DNA of 56,413 nucleotides from Bacteroidota bacterium (GTDB lineage: Bacteria > Bacteroidota > Bacteroidia > Chitinophagales > Chitinophagaceae), in contig JAFDYF010000006.1 in assembly GCA_018267575.1 (NCBI GenBank), positions 1-56,413 of the forward strand, given 5' to 3'. Positions 25,288-33,520 of this stretch are shown here, one piece after another. Within the stretch, counting starts at the first letter, position 1. Each line of letters opens with the position of its first letter. The notes beneath the pieces were generated by a model that saw only the letters and a list, made by a program, of their open reading frames with translations, did not search any database and was not told the origin of the DNA. The position numbers and the translations under genes were made by a program.

Positions 25288-26238
25288 ATGAAAAAAACAG
25301 TAGCCATTGCCATCCTAATACTAATCTTGACTCAGTTAGTAAATGCGTACCCGGCATCCCATAATGTGCCTTTTTCTGACACAACCCTAGTGTTAAAAAC
25401 AAACACTGGGGACGTTTTCGGTACATTATCCAATCCCTCAGACGGCTCTATGGTACCCCTTGTTCTCATTATTGCAGGTTCGGGACCAACTGACAGGGAT
25501 GGGAACACGCCTTTCACAAAAAATGATTGCCTAAAGCAGCTTGCAAAAGAACTGGCTGCAAACAATATCGCCAGTTTCCGCTTCGATAAACGCGGTGTTG
25601 GGCAAAGCAAGGATGCCGTGCAGGATGAAAAAAACCTGCTTTTTGAAACTTATATAGAAGACGCCGCGAGCTGGCTTTCCATTCTCCGCCAGTCGCACAA
25701 ATTTGCTTCGATTACCGTGGTTGGACATAGCGAGGGTTCTTTGATCGGGATGAACATTGCACAGCAGGCAAACAGGTTTATCTCGGTAGCAGGTGCAGGC
25801 CGATCAGCAGATGCCATTATCAAAGATCAACTGGCAGCGCAAAGCCCCAAGCTTTTAAAAATGGCAAGCCCGGTCATCGACTCTTTAAAAAACGGCAAAC
25901 AGGTTGAAATGACCAACCCAACGCTTTCGGCCCTTTTTAGACCCAGTGTTCAACCTTATGTAATATCTTGGTTTAAGCACAACCCACAAGAAGACCTGAA
26001 GAAACTTCAGATCCCTGTTCTGATATTACAAGGGACGAACGATATTCAGGTTTCAGTAGACGAAGCAAAACTTCTGAACCTGGCAAGCCCGAACAGTAAG
26101 CTCATATTGTTGACAAATGTCAATCACATGCTGAAAAATGTAGAGGGCGGCCGAGCCGAAAACATTAAAACCTATAACGATCCCAACCTGCCCATTTCCA
26201 AAGAACTGGTAAATGCCATCGTTGAATTTTTAAAATAA
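25288..26238 (+). CDS. Secreted alpha/beta hydrolase
   Basis: A 316-residue enzyme with a signal peptide (about 1-20, ending VNA). The alpha/beta-hydrolase core has an oxyanion region IIAGSGPTDRDG, FDKRGVGQS, the nucleophile elbow GHSEGS (Ser148), Asp252 in QGTNDIQV and His280 in NVNHM, giving a complete catalytic triad. Relatives are carboxylesterases or dienelactone-hydrolase-like enzymes of unknown physiological substrate. It stands singly between repeat copies B and C. Confidence 0.88.
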   Translation: MKKTVAIAILILILTQLVNAYPASHNVPFSDTTLVLKTNTGDVFGTLSNPSDGSMVPLVLIIAGSGPTDRDGNTPFTKNDCLKQLAKELAANNIASFRFDKRGVGQSKDAVQDEKNLLFETYIEDAASWLSILRQSHKFASITVVGHSEGSLIGMNIAQQANRFISVAGAGRSADAIIKDQLAAQSPKLLKMASPVIDSLKNGKQVEMTNPTLSALFRPSVQPYVISWFKHNPQEDLKKLQIPVLILQGTNDIQVSVDEAKLLNLASPNSKLILLTNVNHMLKNVEGGRAENIKTYNDPNLPISKELVNAIVEFLK

Positions 26239-26383
26239 TCAACGAGTTGAAGACTACCTGTTGTTTGGCTTTATGTCAAGAGACGGATAGGTCTGAGTGG
26301 TAATTTATGTTCTCAACTTTATTAACTTTATCTGGTACTGGTCCAGTCGGTATGTTTTCAAATGACGCACCAAAAAATAAACA

Positions 26384-26956
26384 ATGAACGCGGAGATAAA
26401 AAAGGCTGACATCTTTGATCGCTTACGAAGCGGTGAAAGCATTCCACCAAATGACCCTGAAGCATACAAAATGATTGAAGCTTCTTTCGCTACAAAAAAA
26501 TTGCTTCTTCGCATGAATAGTACAGACGATCCGAACGAAGTAAGAAATCTATTAAGCCAAATTACGTGTATGGAAATTGACTCGAGCACAACCATATTTA
26601 CACCTTTATATATCAACTACGGAAAACATACCAAAATAGGCAAAACCGTATTCATTAACTTCGATTGCACTTTTTTGGATTTGGGAGGAATTACCATTGA
26701 AGATGGTGTACTGATTGCCCCGAAAGTCAGTTTGTTGTCCGAAGGACATCCTGCTTCGCCAGAAAGCAGACATTCGCTAATGGTAGGTCATATTCACATC
26801 AAGAAAAATGCGTGGATTGGAGCAAACGCTACCATTTTGCAAGGCGTGACGATAGGTGAAAATGCAGTAGTAGCTGCAGGAGCTGTCGTTTCTAAAGATG
26901 TCCCCGATAATACAATTGTTGGCGGTATCCCAGCGAAAATTATTAAAACCATTTAA
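26384..26956 (+). CDS. Hexapeptide-repeat O-acetyltransferase (maltose/galactoside type), copy 1
   Basis: A 190-residue left-handed beta-helix acyltransferase that transfers acetyl from acetyl-CoA to a sugar or similar hydroxyl acceptor. An N-terminal helical cap (about 1-65) resembles the maltose-acetyltransferase N-domain. Hexapeptide coils follow ([20 protein letters not shown], then [20 protein letters not shown]), with the likely catalytic His122 in LLSEGHP and a terminal GGIPAKII. The protein is about 90% identical (172 of 190 residues by eye) to the copy at 34208-34780, and the DNA upstream of the two starts is also similar. One copy arose recently from the other or both were acquired separately. 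Confidence 0.9.
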   Translation: MNAEIKKADIFDRLRSGESIPPNDPEAYKMIEASFATKKLLLRMNSTDDPNEVRNLLSQITCMEIDSSTTIFTPLYINYGKHTKIGKTVFINFDCTFLDLGGITIEDGVLIAPKVSLLSEGHPASPESRHSLMVGHIHIKKNAWIGANATILQGVTIGENAVVAAGAVVSKDVPDNTIVGGIPAKIIKTI

Positions 26957-27077
26957 AGGAACCACAACTAGGATTAGCTTTTTGTTATAATAAATCAACC
27001 AGCCACTGGGCGTTTTCTTTATTATTTGTCCCAACAAGATACTCTTAGTGCAGGGATTAAGGGTTTTGGTATCATGG
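26957..27077. repeat. Intergenic repeat, type 2 (copy D)
   Basis: GGCGTTTTCTTTATTATTTG, CAACAAGATAC and TTAAGGGTTTTGGTATCATG match, in order, the spacer at 28325-28390 (GGCGGTTGCTTTCTTTATTG, CAACAAGCTAC, TTAAGGGTATGATACCATCA). This defines a second, weaker module shared by two spacers of the array. Confidence 0.5.
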
Positions 27078-27614
27078 CTAGTCGTAATGTTTAAACCCTA
27101 TTTTATTTCGGGGGATTGGTTTTGCTTCTTTCTCTATTAGTTCTTTGAGTAGGGCAAAAATATTTTCTATGTCCCTGCTATTGCCCTTTACCTCCTTATC
27201 CAGTTTGGATAGCTCCAATAAAATCTCTTTATGGGTGAGCGCATATTCCCGCAGCTTTGTGAACACCCTGATGATCCTGATGTTCACCTCGATGGCTATG
27301 TCACTGTTCAAAATGCTTGACAACATCGCTACGCCCTGCTCGGTAAAAGCATTGGGCAATTTCCTTCTCCCGCCCCAACTTGAAGTCGCATTTTGCGACT
27401 TCAAGTTTTCAAACTCTTTTTTGGAAAGTGGGAACATAAAGTCTTTGGGGAACCTTTTCAAATTGCGTTTTACCTGCTCGTTCAAGCGTTTTGTTTCCAC
27501 ACGGTACATCACTGAAAGGTCTTCGTCCAACATGACCTTTTGTCCCCGGACCACAAAGATCCTGTTCAAGATTTTTTGTTCTGCCACCAATGCTTGTAAA
27601 TCCTTCTTTGCCAT
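27078..27614 (-). CDS. ORF6N domain protein
   Basis: A 178-residue soluble protein. The N-terminal 90 residues form an ORF6N domain, a DNA-binding module common in phage antirepressors and integrated accessory regions of Bacteroidota. Signs are FVVRGQKVMLDEDLSVMYRV, LNEQVKRNLKRFPKDFMFPL and NAFTEQGVAMLSSIL. A helical, Lys/Glu-rich C-terminal tail (about 110-178) probably forms a coiled coil. Its role is likely transcriptional regulation of mobile DNA, but no target is known. It is the only main gene in the array segment oriented leftward apart from the DtxR regulator. Confidence 0.9.
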   Translation of the reverse strand: MAKKDLQALVAEQKILNRIFVVRGQKVMLDEDLSVMYRVETKRLNEQVKRNLKRFPKDFMFPLSKKEFENLKSQNATSSWGGRRKLPNAFTEQGVAMLSSILNSDIAIEVNIRIIRVFTKLREYALTHKEILLELSKLDKEVKGNSRDIENIFALLKELIEKEAKPIPRNKIGFKHYD

Positions 27615-27664
27615 CGGCGATGTTTTGTTTACAAAAATAAATCCTAAACTATCTGCTACAATAA

Positions 27665-27835
27665 CACAAGCGTGGTAGTCGAACTGGGGGAATGAAGGCG
27701 TTGGTGGGATATGGGTTCGTGATATACCAACTTGTTAACTTACCTCGAACTTCTATATCTTTATAAGGCAACGGTTATAGGCTGCGGGTTTCAAATGCCT
27801 GCACAAAACGCCGGCCCGGACCGTTGAGGAAATCA
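27665..27835. repeat. Composite intergenic repeat, copy E
   Basis: Collinear landmarks: GTCGAACTGGGGGAATG, TTGGTGGGATATGGGTTCGT, CTCGAACTTCTATATCTTTA, then GGCAACGGTTATAGG. The 3' part is a hairpin: AACGGT (27770-27775) pairs with ACCGTT (27820-27825) around the TTTCAAATGCC core and CACAAAACGCC. The membrane-protein gene starts 30 bp later. Confidence 0.65.
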
Positions 27836-27854
27836 AAAGGGTCAATAGCTTACT

Positions 27855-28274
27855 ATGAAATTATTTATTGTTTTTGTACTTCTAGAATATCTTGTAGGCT
27901 GCACATTTGCAGTATCCCCAATATATCTTATTACAAGCATCTATGATGATTTGTTTTACTCAATTATCTTTAGCTTTATAGTTGGATCCATTTCAATGGT
28001 ACTTGGTATTTGCCTTGTTGGATACTTTTATTTAAGGATAAAAAATTTATTGCAGAAATTCGGAAGTTCGATATTTCATAGTTTTCTAGGGGTTATTTTA
28101 TTTCTTTTAGTTGACTTCCTTGTTAACATTTTTTTACCTTCCAAATTAAGTGGTATTTTATTTTTGCTTCTATTGACAGGGGCAATAGCTGGATTCAATT
28201 TTGAAAGCTTCAAGAAAAGCAAAAAAATCAATCTAAATAAAACCTATACCCAGCTTGCTTTGCCAATTAGTTAA
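27855..28274 (+). CDS. Small integral membrane protein of unknown function
   Basis: A 139-residue hydrophobic protein with about four membrane segments (about residues 3-26, 34-60, 72-93 and 96-114) and a basic C-terminal tail (SFKKSKKINLNK). I do not recognise a family. Its last codons, ending with the TAG-TTAA region at 28265-28274 (GCCAATTAGTTAAC), lie inside the start of the intergenic repeat that also reads ACCAATTAGTTAAG at 32609 and ACCAATTGGTTAGC at 29140. The C-terminus has therefore probably been created by the joint between gene and repeat. Confidence 0.6.
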   Translation: MKLFIVFVLLEYLVGCTFAVSPIYLITSIYDDLFYSIIFSFIVGSISMVLGICLVGYFYLRIKNLLQKFGSSIFHSFLGVILFLLVDFLVNIFLPSKLSGILFLLLLTGAIAGFNFESFKKSKKINLNKTYTQLALPIS

Positions 28275-28445
28275 CCCCCCTTGTCTGAACTGGGATTTTG
28301 GGGGATGGGTGAGACACTAACCAAGGCGGTTGCTTTCTTTATTGTTTACAGCAACAAGCTACACCAATATTAAGGGTATGATACCATCATGATTTTGCCG
28401 AAACCCGCAGGGTAAATCATGGTCGCTTCATCAGCATTAAAGGCA
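28262..28445. repeat. Composite intergenic repeat, copy F
   Basis: Starts GCCAATTAGTTAACCCCCCT, then GTCTGAACTGGGATTTTGGG as in copies H and I, and then switches at about 28325 to the type 2 module shared with 26995-27060. A mosaic of two repeat types suggests recombination between spacers. Confidence 0.65.
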
Positions 28446-28457
28446 AAAAATAAACAA

Positions 28458-29036
28458 ATGAAAAATAAAAGAATCGTTTTGTCCTGCCTGATTATTCTGT
28501 TAACAGGAGTAATTTATTTTGCAGTACAGACCCTGCAAAAAAATGGCACCCATCGCGCTGACTTTTCTGGCGAATGGAAATCCAAAGAGTCGATAAGTAT
28601 GGGTGGAAATATTGTTTGTTGCTATAACTCGGGGGACCGTATGCTAGCAAAAACAATGAAAATAACTGAGGAGGCAAATTTTCTAATCGTAGAGGTGTCA
28701 AGCTCGTTTCCGGGCACAACTGCTGTTACGGGCCAGGAGAAACTGGCCTTCGGCGGTAAAGAAAGTGAAAGCCAAATTAATCATAGCAGGGAATGGGGAA
28801 AGAAGTTTACTGTAAAGTTGTCAGATGATGGACAAACTATGATTGTCAACTCAATTGTACACAAGATGGTTCCCACTCCTTACCATGTAGATGTTCAGGA
28901 ACTAATGCTTGTTTACGTAACAGAGGTTTGGAAGCTGAGCAATGATGGCAAGTCTATTTCTGTTCAGGCCAATGCAAAATCAAACTTATTCGGCGCCGAG
29001 CGTTCATGGAAGACCGTATTCGATAAAGCTAGTTAG
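28458..29036 (+). CDS. Exported lipocalin-like hypothetical protein
   Basis: A 192-residue protein with an N-terminal signal or anchor (KRIVLSCLIILLTGVIYFAV, about residues 4-23). The remainder starts DFSGEWKSKESISMGG and alternates short beta-strand-like segments with TEVWKLSNDGKSISV, which recalls small lipocalin-like beta-barrel proteins that begin with a G-x-W motif. The function is unknown. The start at 28458 is preferred because an upstream ATG (28419) would place 13 polar residues ahead of the signal. It stands alone between repeat copies F and H. Confidence 0.7.
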   Translation: MKNKRIVLSCLIILLTGVIYFAVQTLQKNGTHRADFSGEWKSKESISMGGNIVCCYNSGDRMLAKTMKITEEANFLIVEVSSSFPGTTAVTGQEKLAFGGKESESQINHSREWGKKFTVKLSDDGQTMIVNSIVHKMVPTPYHVDVQELMLVYVTEVWKLSNDGKSISVQANAKSNLFGAERSWKTVFDKAS

Positions 29037-29124
29037 TACTCAAAGATTTTTTTTTATAAGACCGATTTGGTTCGGCCTAAAAAGCGTTGTGCCGATCGAC
29101 GCCCGCTATCTTTACCACACACTC

Positions 29125-29275
29125 AGCGGAGCTTATTGTACCAATTGGTTAGCCCCCGTCTGAACGGGGATTTGGGGGGATTAAAGGATTGGTAGGATAA
29201 TGGTTCGTGAACCAGCAAGGCGGAGAGCTTTTCTTGAACTTCGGTATATTTATTGGGCAACGGTTAAAGAAAGAT
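29125..29275. repeat. Composite intergenic repeat, copy H (best-preserved)
   Basis: Contains in order ACCAATTGGTTAGCCCCCGT, CTGAACGGGGATTTGGGGGG, the palindrome TGGTTCGTGAACCA, GCAAGGCGGAGAGCTTTTCT, TGAACTTCGGTATATTTATT and GGGCAACGGTTA. The block from TGGTTCGTGAACCA to TATATTTATTG is nearly identical to copy I at 32669-32725. Open frames through it (peptide core REPARRRAFLEL, also seen in copy J) are artefacts of the repeat. Confidence 0.8.
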
Positions 29276-29364
29276 ATTTTCCAAATGGCAACAATGAACG
29301 TAGCACTCTGACCACTGATGGAAAAGTTATGGCTACAGTACTAAAATTGAACAGAGATCAATAC

Positions 29365-30021
29365 TCATACCACAAAAATATTATCTGCAAATTTTTGACT
29401 GACCATTGATTTTTTCCCGTTCACTTCGATTTCTGTTGTCCCGTCAAATTCCTGGCGACTGATAAGTTTTATTTTGCTGCTCAAACCCAAACCCACTTTC
29501 ACAACATATTGGAGAAAAGAAGCACTGTTATCTTTTACCGCAACGAGTTTGCAGGATTTACCTACCATGACCTGTGACAATGTTTTGCGGGCTTGTAATT
29601 TCAGTTCACCTTTTGCATTGGGGATAACATCGCCATGCGGGTCAAATTCAGGATATCCCAAAAATTTTTCCAATTGTTCTATTAGTTTGGGTGAGTAAAT
29701 ATGTTCCAACTGTTCTGCCACTTCATGCACTTCATCCCAACTGAATTGCAGTTTTTCATACAAAAAGGTTTCCCAAAGCCGATGCTTGCGAACTACTTCG
29801 ATGGCTTGCCTTCTACCCGCTGCGGTCAGTGAAACTTTCCCGTACTTCTCATAATTGATCAACTTTTTCTCTTTCAGCTTTTTGAGCATATCATTTGCCG
29901 TGGCAGGCTTCACATTCAGCGCAGCCGCCAGTTCATTTGTTCCCGTTTCGGATTTATTGGCCGTTTCCGAAGTGAGGTGAAACAAGGCTTTTAAATAATT
30001 TTCTTCTGTTTGGGATAGCAT
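29365..30021 (-). CDS. DtxR/MntR-family metal-dependent regulator
   Basis: A 218-residue regulator. The N-terminal winged helix (MLSQTEENYLKALFHL, GTNELAAALNVKPATANDMLKKLKEKKL) binds DNA. The dimerisation and metal-binding domain follows (HRLWETFLYEKLQFSWDEVHEVAEQLEH, with His/Glu ligands, and GYPEFDPHGDVIP). A C-terminal SH3-like FeoA domain spans about 140-218. Members repress metal-uptake genes when Fe2+ or Mn2+ is abundant. It is divergent from a TonB receptor gene, and a DtxR-like palindrome lies between the two inside a promoter, so it very probably controls that receptor. An upstream ATG at 30048 would overlap the regulatory region. Confidence 0.92.
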   Translation of the reverse strand: MLSQTEENYLKALFHLTSETANKSETGTNELAAALNVKPATANDMLKKLKEKKLINYEKYGKVSLTAAGRRQAIEVVRKHRLWETFLYEKLQFSWDEVHEVAEQLEHIYSPKLIEQLEKFLGYPEFDPHGDVIPNAKGELKLQARKTLSQVMVGKSCKLVAVKDNSASFLQYVVKVGLGLSSKIKLISRQEFDGTTEIEVNGKKSMVSQKFADNIFVV

Positions 30022-30054
30022 AGGCTCAAAATTAAGCAGATTTCTCAAAATAGT

Positions 30055-30085
30055 TTTGTTAGACTACCCTAACTTTATATTTTTG
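30055..30085 (+). promoter_or_regulatory. Bacteroidota promoter of the metal-linked TonB receptor
   Basis: TTTG at 30055-30058, a 19-nt spacer and TATTTTTG at 30078-30085 match the consensus TTTG-N19-TAnnTTTG exactly. It is 24 nt upstream of the ATG at 30109. Confidence 0.75.
30058..30073. promoter_or_regulatory. DtxR/MntR-like operator
   Basis: GTTAGACTACCCTAAC is a near-palindrome resembling the DtxR consensus TTAGGTTAGSCTAACCTAA. It lies between the -33 and -7 elements, the classic position for repression. It is enclosed by a second inverted repeat, TAGTTTTGTTAG (30051-30062) against CTAATAAAACTA (30086-30097), matching at 11 of 12 positions. Confidence 0.65.
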
Positions 30086-30108
30086 CTAATAAAACTAATT
30101 TTGTGGCT

Positions 30109-32568
30109 ATGAAATCAGTGATGCCCTTGTTGATTGCCTTTCTGCTTTCATATGCTTCAAATGCACAAACAGCATCGGTTTCAGGAACAGTAACCTTGGA
30201 AAACAAACCTATTCCTTTTGCAAGCTTGGTATTGGCAGGAACCAGTTTTGGGACATTAACAGACAGCCTTGGTAATTTTAGTATCAAATGCATTCCATTG
30301 GGAAATTATACAATTCTAGTAACGACCGTTGGTTGTGATGATTTTGAAAAAACAATTGCCCTTAAAACGAATGGTAAACTGACACTCAACATTTCTTTAA
30401 GCCCAAACAACAGATCGTTGAATGAAGTCGTCGTTACCGGTGTATCAAAAGCCACCCTTATCCGAGAGAACCCCATTGCCATCGAAAGCGTTTCATCCAA
30501 ACAAATCGAGCAAACAAACGAAAGCAACATTATTGATGTGCTGGTGAAGAATGTACCTGGTTTAAATGCAGTGAAAACCGGGGCAAACATTTCAAAGCCT
30601 TTTATTCGTGGGCTTGGCTACAATCGGGTGCTTACTTTATATGACGGCATCCGGCAGGAAGGACAGCAATGGGGCGATGAACATGGCATTGAAGTGGACG
30701 CTTACAATATTTCGAGAGCCGAAGTGATCAAAGGCCCGGCAAGTTTAATGTATGGTTCTGATGCATTGGCTGGCGTGGTAAGTTTGTTTCCCTTCATTCC
30801 CAATTATGACGATAAAAAAATACATGGGCGATTTATTAGTGAATACCAAACGAACAACAATTTGATCGGGAACGGTTTGCGGTTAGGCTATTGCAGCAAA
30901 CATTTTTTGTTCGCTGCCCGTGGTTCTTATCGCATAGCGAAAGACTATCGCAACCCTATTGATGGCAGGGTTTATCTCAGCAATTTTGATGAGAAAAATT
31001 TTTCTGCCCTTTTGGGGTATAAAACGGGTAAAGGTTTTTCGCATTTCAATATTACCTGGTACGATAACCGGCAAGCCATCCCTGACGGAAGCCGTGATAG
31101 TATTACAAGAAAATTTACCAAACAGATTTATGAAGGAGATCAGGACGTTATTAAGGACCGACCGATTGTTCCAAATGAAGAATTGAACTCGTACAAATTG
31201 CCTTCCCTTTCGCAGCATATCCAACATTACAGAATGTACATGCAGCATTATTATCAACTCGGTAATGGCGATATTGATTTTTTGTTGGGTTTCCAACAAA
31301 ACATCCGCAGGGAATACAACCATCCTTCCATGCCAGCACAGGCCGGGATGTATGTTCGCCTGAACACATTGAATTACGGTTTGCGATATAACCTGCCAAA
31401 ATTCTCAAACATTGAAACGGCTATCGGCATCAACGGGATGTTGCAAAACAATAAAAGTATGAACGCAACAGATTTTCCCATTCCCGATTACCATTTGTAC
31501 GACGGCGGCATTTATGTGTATGCAAAATGGAGATACAATAAATGGAGCATAAGCGGCGGCCTGCGCAATGACATGCGGCATGTGCAATGGAATGATTTTT
31601 ATGTAAAAACAAATCCATCCACCGGTTTTGATGAGCATGTAAACACGGCCGACACTGCGAATTCCATTTTACAATTTGCTGCTTACCAAAAAACATTTCA
31701 AGGAATGTCTGCCAGTGCGGGCTTAACGTTTAAGGCTTCAAATCAGATTAGCCTGAAAGCCAATATAGGAAGGGCATACAGGGCGCCCAATATAACCGAA
31801 ATGGGAAGTAACGGCCTGGACCCTGGGGCGCATATTGTTTATCTGGGAAACAAGAATTTTAGTCCCGAATTTTCTTTGCAGGAAGATATAGTAGCAAGCG
31901 CAAGGTTCAAAAACTTTTCCACCGATCTGAGTGTGTTCAACAATAATATTCAAAATTACATCTACCTGAATCTAGTGACAGATGGAGAGGGAAATGCCAT
32001 TGTGGATGCACAGGGGAACAAAACCTATCAATATCAGCAAGCGAGGGCACAGCTGTATGGGGCAGAAATTTGGTTTGCTATTCACCCAGAAAAGCTGAAT
32101 GGTTTCAGGTTTGACAATAGCTTGGCCCTTGTGTATGGTTTCAACAGAAAAGTACGGTATAAACACAAAGGCGTGGACGGTGAATATTTGCCACTTATTC
32201 CCCCCCTTAAATTATTGAGCAGTGTATCGCAGAAAATTCAACCCAGCTCAAGATATTTTACATCCCTGACACCAAAAATTGAAATGGAATTTTCGGCAGC
32301 CCAAAACAGGTTTATGGGATTGAACAACACCGAAACCGCAACGCCTGCTTATGTTTTGTTTAATTGTGGGATAGTAACTGTAATAAAATATTCAAAGACC
32401 CAAACAGTGCAATTTCAATTACAGATAAATAATTTATTAGACAAAGCCTATCAATCCAATTTAAGCCGGCTAAAATACTTTGAGTACTACACGGCATCAG
32501 CAAACGGTCACTTGGGCATTTACAACATGGGAAGAAATGCCTGCTTCAAAGTGATATTTCCGTTTTGA
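30109..32568 (+). CDS. TonB-dependent receptor, probable metal or metallophore uptake
   Basis: An 819-residue outer-membrane receptor. The signal peptide (PLLIAFLLSYASNAQ) is followed by a CarboxypepD_reg-like domain (about 22-105, GTVTLENKPIPFASLVL), a plug (LNEVVVTGVSKAT, FIRGLGYNRVLTLYDGIRQE, SRAEVIKGPASLMYGSDALAGVV) and a barrel ending FKVIFPF. The plug segment GQQWGDEHGIEVD resembles zinc/haem receptors of the ZnuD type, whose His and Asp residues contact metal. Control by the adjacent DtxR-like protein supports import of Fe, Mn or Zn or their chelates. An in-frame GTG two codons upstream is an alternative start. Confidence 0.9.
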   Translation: MKSVMPLLIAFLLSYASNAQTASVSGTVTLENKPIPFASLVLAGTSFGTLTDSLGNFSIKCIPLGNYTILVTTVGCDDFEKTIALKTNGKLTLNISLSPNNRSLNEVVVTGVSKATLIRENPIAIESVSSKQIEQTNESNIIDVLVKNVPGLNAVKTGANISKPFIRGLGYNRVLTLYDGIRQEGQQWGDEHGIEVDAYNISRAEVIKGPASLMYGSDALAGVVSLFPFIPNYDDKKIHGRFISEYQTNNNLIGNGLRLGYCSKHFLFAARGSYRIAKDYRNPIDGRVYLSNFDEKNFSALLGYKTGKGFSHFNITWYDNRQAIPDGSRDSITRKFTKQIYEGDQDVIKDRPIVPNEELNSYKLPSLSQHIQHYRMYMQHYYQLGNGDIDFLLGFQQNIRREYNHPSMPAQAGMYVRLNTLNYGLRYNLPKFSNIETAIGINGMLQNNKSMNATDFPIPDYHLYDGGIYVYAKWRYNKWSISGGLRNDMRHVQWNDFYVKTNPSTGFDEHVNTADTANSILQFAAYQKTFQGMSASAGLTFKASNQISLKANIGRAYRAPNITEMGSNGLDPGAHIVYLGNKNFSPEFSLQEDIVASARFKNFSTDLSVFNNNIQNYIYLNLVTDGEGNAIVDAQGNKTYQYQQARAQLYGAEIWFAIHPEKLNGFRFDNSLALVYGFNRKVRYKHKGVDGEYLPLIPPLKLLSSVSQKIQPSSRYFTSLTPKIEMEFSAAQNRFMGLNNTETATPAYVLFNCGIVTVIKYSKTQTVQFQLQINNLLDKAYQSNLSRLKYFEYYTASANGHLGIYNMGRNACFKVIFPF

Positions 32569-32589
32569 GTATAAAGGGACGCAGAAGAC

Positions 32590-32800
32590 CACACTATAGC
32601 TTGTTGCACCAATTAGTTAAGTCCCCTGTCTGAACTGGGATTTGTGGCATAAGAAGATTGGTGGGAAATTGGTTCGTGAACCAGCAAGGCGGAGAGCTTT
32701 TCTTAAACTTCGGTATATTTATTGAGCATTGGATAAGAGCGGCCACTTACAAATGCCGCCACAAAATGCCAAGACTGACCCTTGGTGGTCATTGTAAAGC
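32590..32800. repeat. Composite intergenic repeat, copy I
   Basis: ACCAATTAGTTAAGTCCCCT, GTCTGAACTGGGATTTGTGG, TTGGTTCGTGAACCAGCAAG, GCGGAGAGCTTTTCTTAAAC and TTCGGTATATTTATTGAGCA are followed by a hairpin region with GGCCACTTACAAATGCCGCC and CACAAAATGCCAAGACTGACC. It is collinear with copies E, H and J, and it separates the TonB receptor from the cupin gene. Confidence 0.75.
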
Positions 32801-32835
32801 GATATCCAAAAGTCAAAAGAAGAATACTTTCAATA

Positions 32836-33219
32836 ATGAAGAATATGGAAGAAATTAAATCAATCAACATCATGGAAAAGTTTTCATTGTTTGAAAAACA
32901 ATGGACACCTCATATTGTAGGTGAACTCAATGGACAATATGTGAAACTTTGCAAGCTAAAAGATGACTTTGTTTGGCATAGTCACAAGAATGAAGACGAA
33001 CTTTTTATGGTTTTTAGGGGAACACTACTGATGGACTTTCGGGATGGCAGAACTGTGGAGGTCAAGGAAGGAGAAATTCTAATTGTTCCCAAAGGCGTTG
33101 AACACCGGCCGCACACGAACGGGGAAATTGTATTCAATCTTCTATTTGAGCCCAAAGCGACCTTGCATACTGGAAATGTTGAAACTGAAATGACCGTAAA
33201 GGAAATAGGATGGATTTAA
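32836..33219 (+). CDS. Small cupin-domain protein
   Basis: A 127-residue single-domain cupin. Motif 1 (WHSHKNEDELFMVFRGTL) gives metal ligands His48, His50 and Glu55; motif 2 (EGEILIVPKGVEHRP) gives His90. The barrel is complete and probably binds a divalent metal. Such small cupins act as isomerases, dioxygenases or regulators, and no substrate can be named. Several in-frame ATGs (32836, 32845, 32869) leave the exact start uncertain. It stands alone between repeat copies I and J. Confidence 0.88.
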   Translation: MKNMEEIKSINIMEKFSLFEKQWTPHIVGELNGQYVKLCKLKDDFVWHSHKNEDELFMVFRGTLLMDFRDGRTVEVKEGEILIVPKGVEHRPHTNGEIVFNLLFEPKATLHTGNVETEMTVKEIGWI

Positions 33220-33257
33220 CATAAGAAGAACTTCGAACTGCTGACATAAACTGGCGT

Positions 33258-33500
33258 TATGTGGGCAGACAGAATGCGCCACCCAATTTCACTGAATATG
33301 CCCAAGCTTATAGTTACCCAAGAACCTGGCGCAAGTTTGTCTGGACTTGGATTTGGGGGGACGAGGGGACTTCTGGGATATTGATTCGTGAGCCAGCAAG
33401 GCGGAGAGCTTTTCTTGAACTTCTTTATCTTTATAGAACATCGGCTAAGGGCAGAGGGATTTCTAATACCGACACAAAACGCCAAGCCCTGACACATGCA
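33258..33500. repeat. Composite intergenic repeat, copy J
   Basis: CCAAGCTTATAGTTACCCAAG and AACCTGGCGCAAG (as in copies A and K) lead into TTGTCTGGACTTGGATTTGG, TTGATTCGTGAGCCAGCAAG, GCGGAGAGCTTTTCTTGAAC and TTCTTTATCTTTATAGAACA. It ends in CACAAAACGCCAAGCCCTGAC as in copies E and I. This is the longest copy and joins the two halves of the consensus. Confidence 0.75.
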
Positions 33501-33520
33501 CACAACTTTAAAACTTGAGT

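Noticed and set aside
29200..29235. tRNA T-arm-like GGTTCGTGAACC
   Set aside because: Only a short palindrome within the repeat; no acceptor stem or anticodon arm around it.
29200..29409. Small protein containing REPARRRAFLEL
   Set aside because: The same peptide arises in copy J (33.26-33.52 kb) because both frames cross the repeat. It has no independent coding signal.
32658..32858. 66-codon open frame before the cupin gene
   Set aside because: Lies inside repeat copy I and overlaps the cupin start in another frame; a by-product of the repeat.
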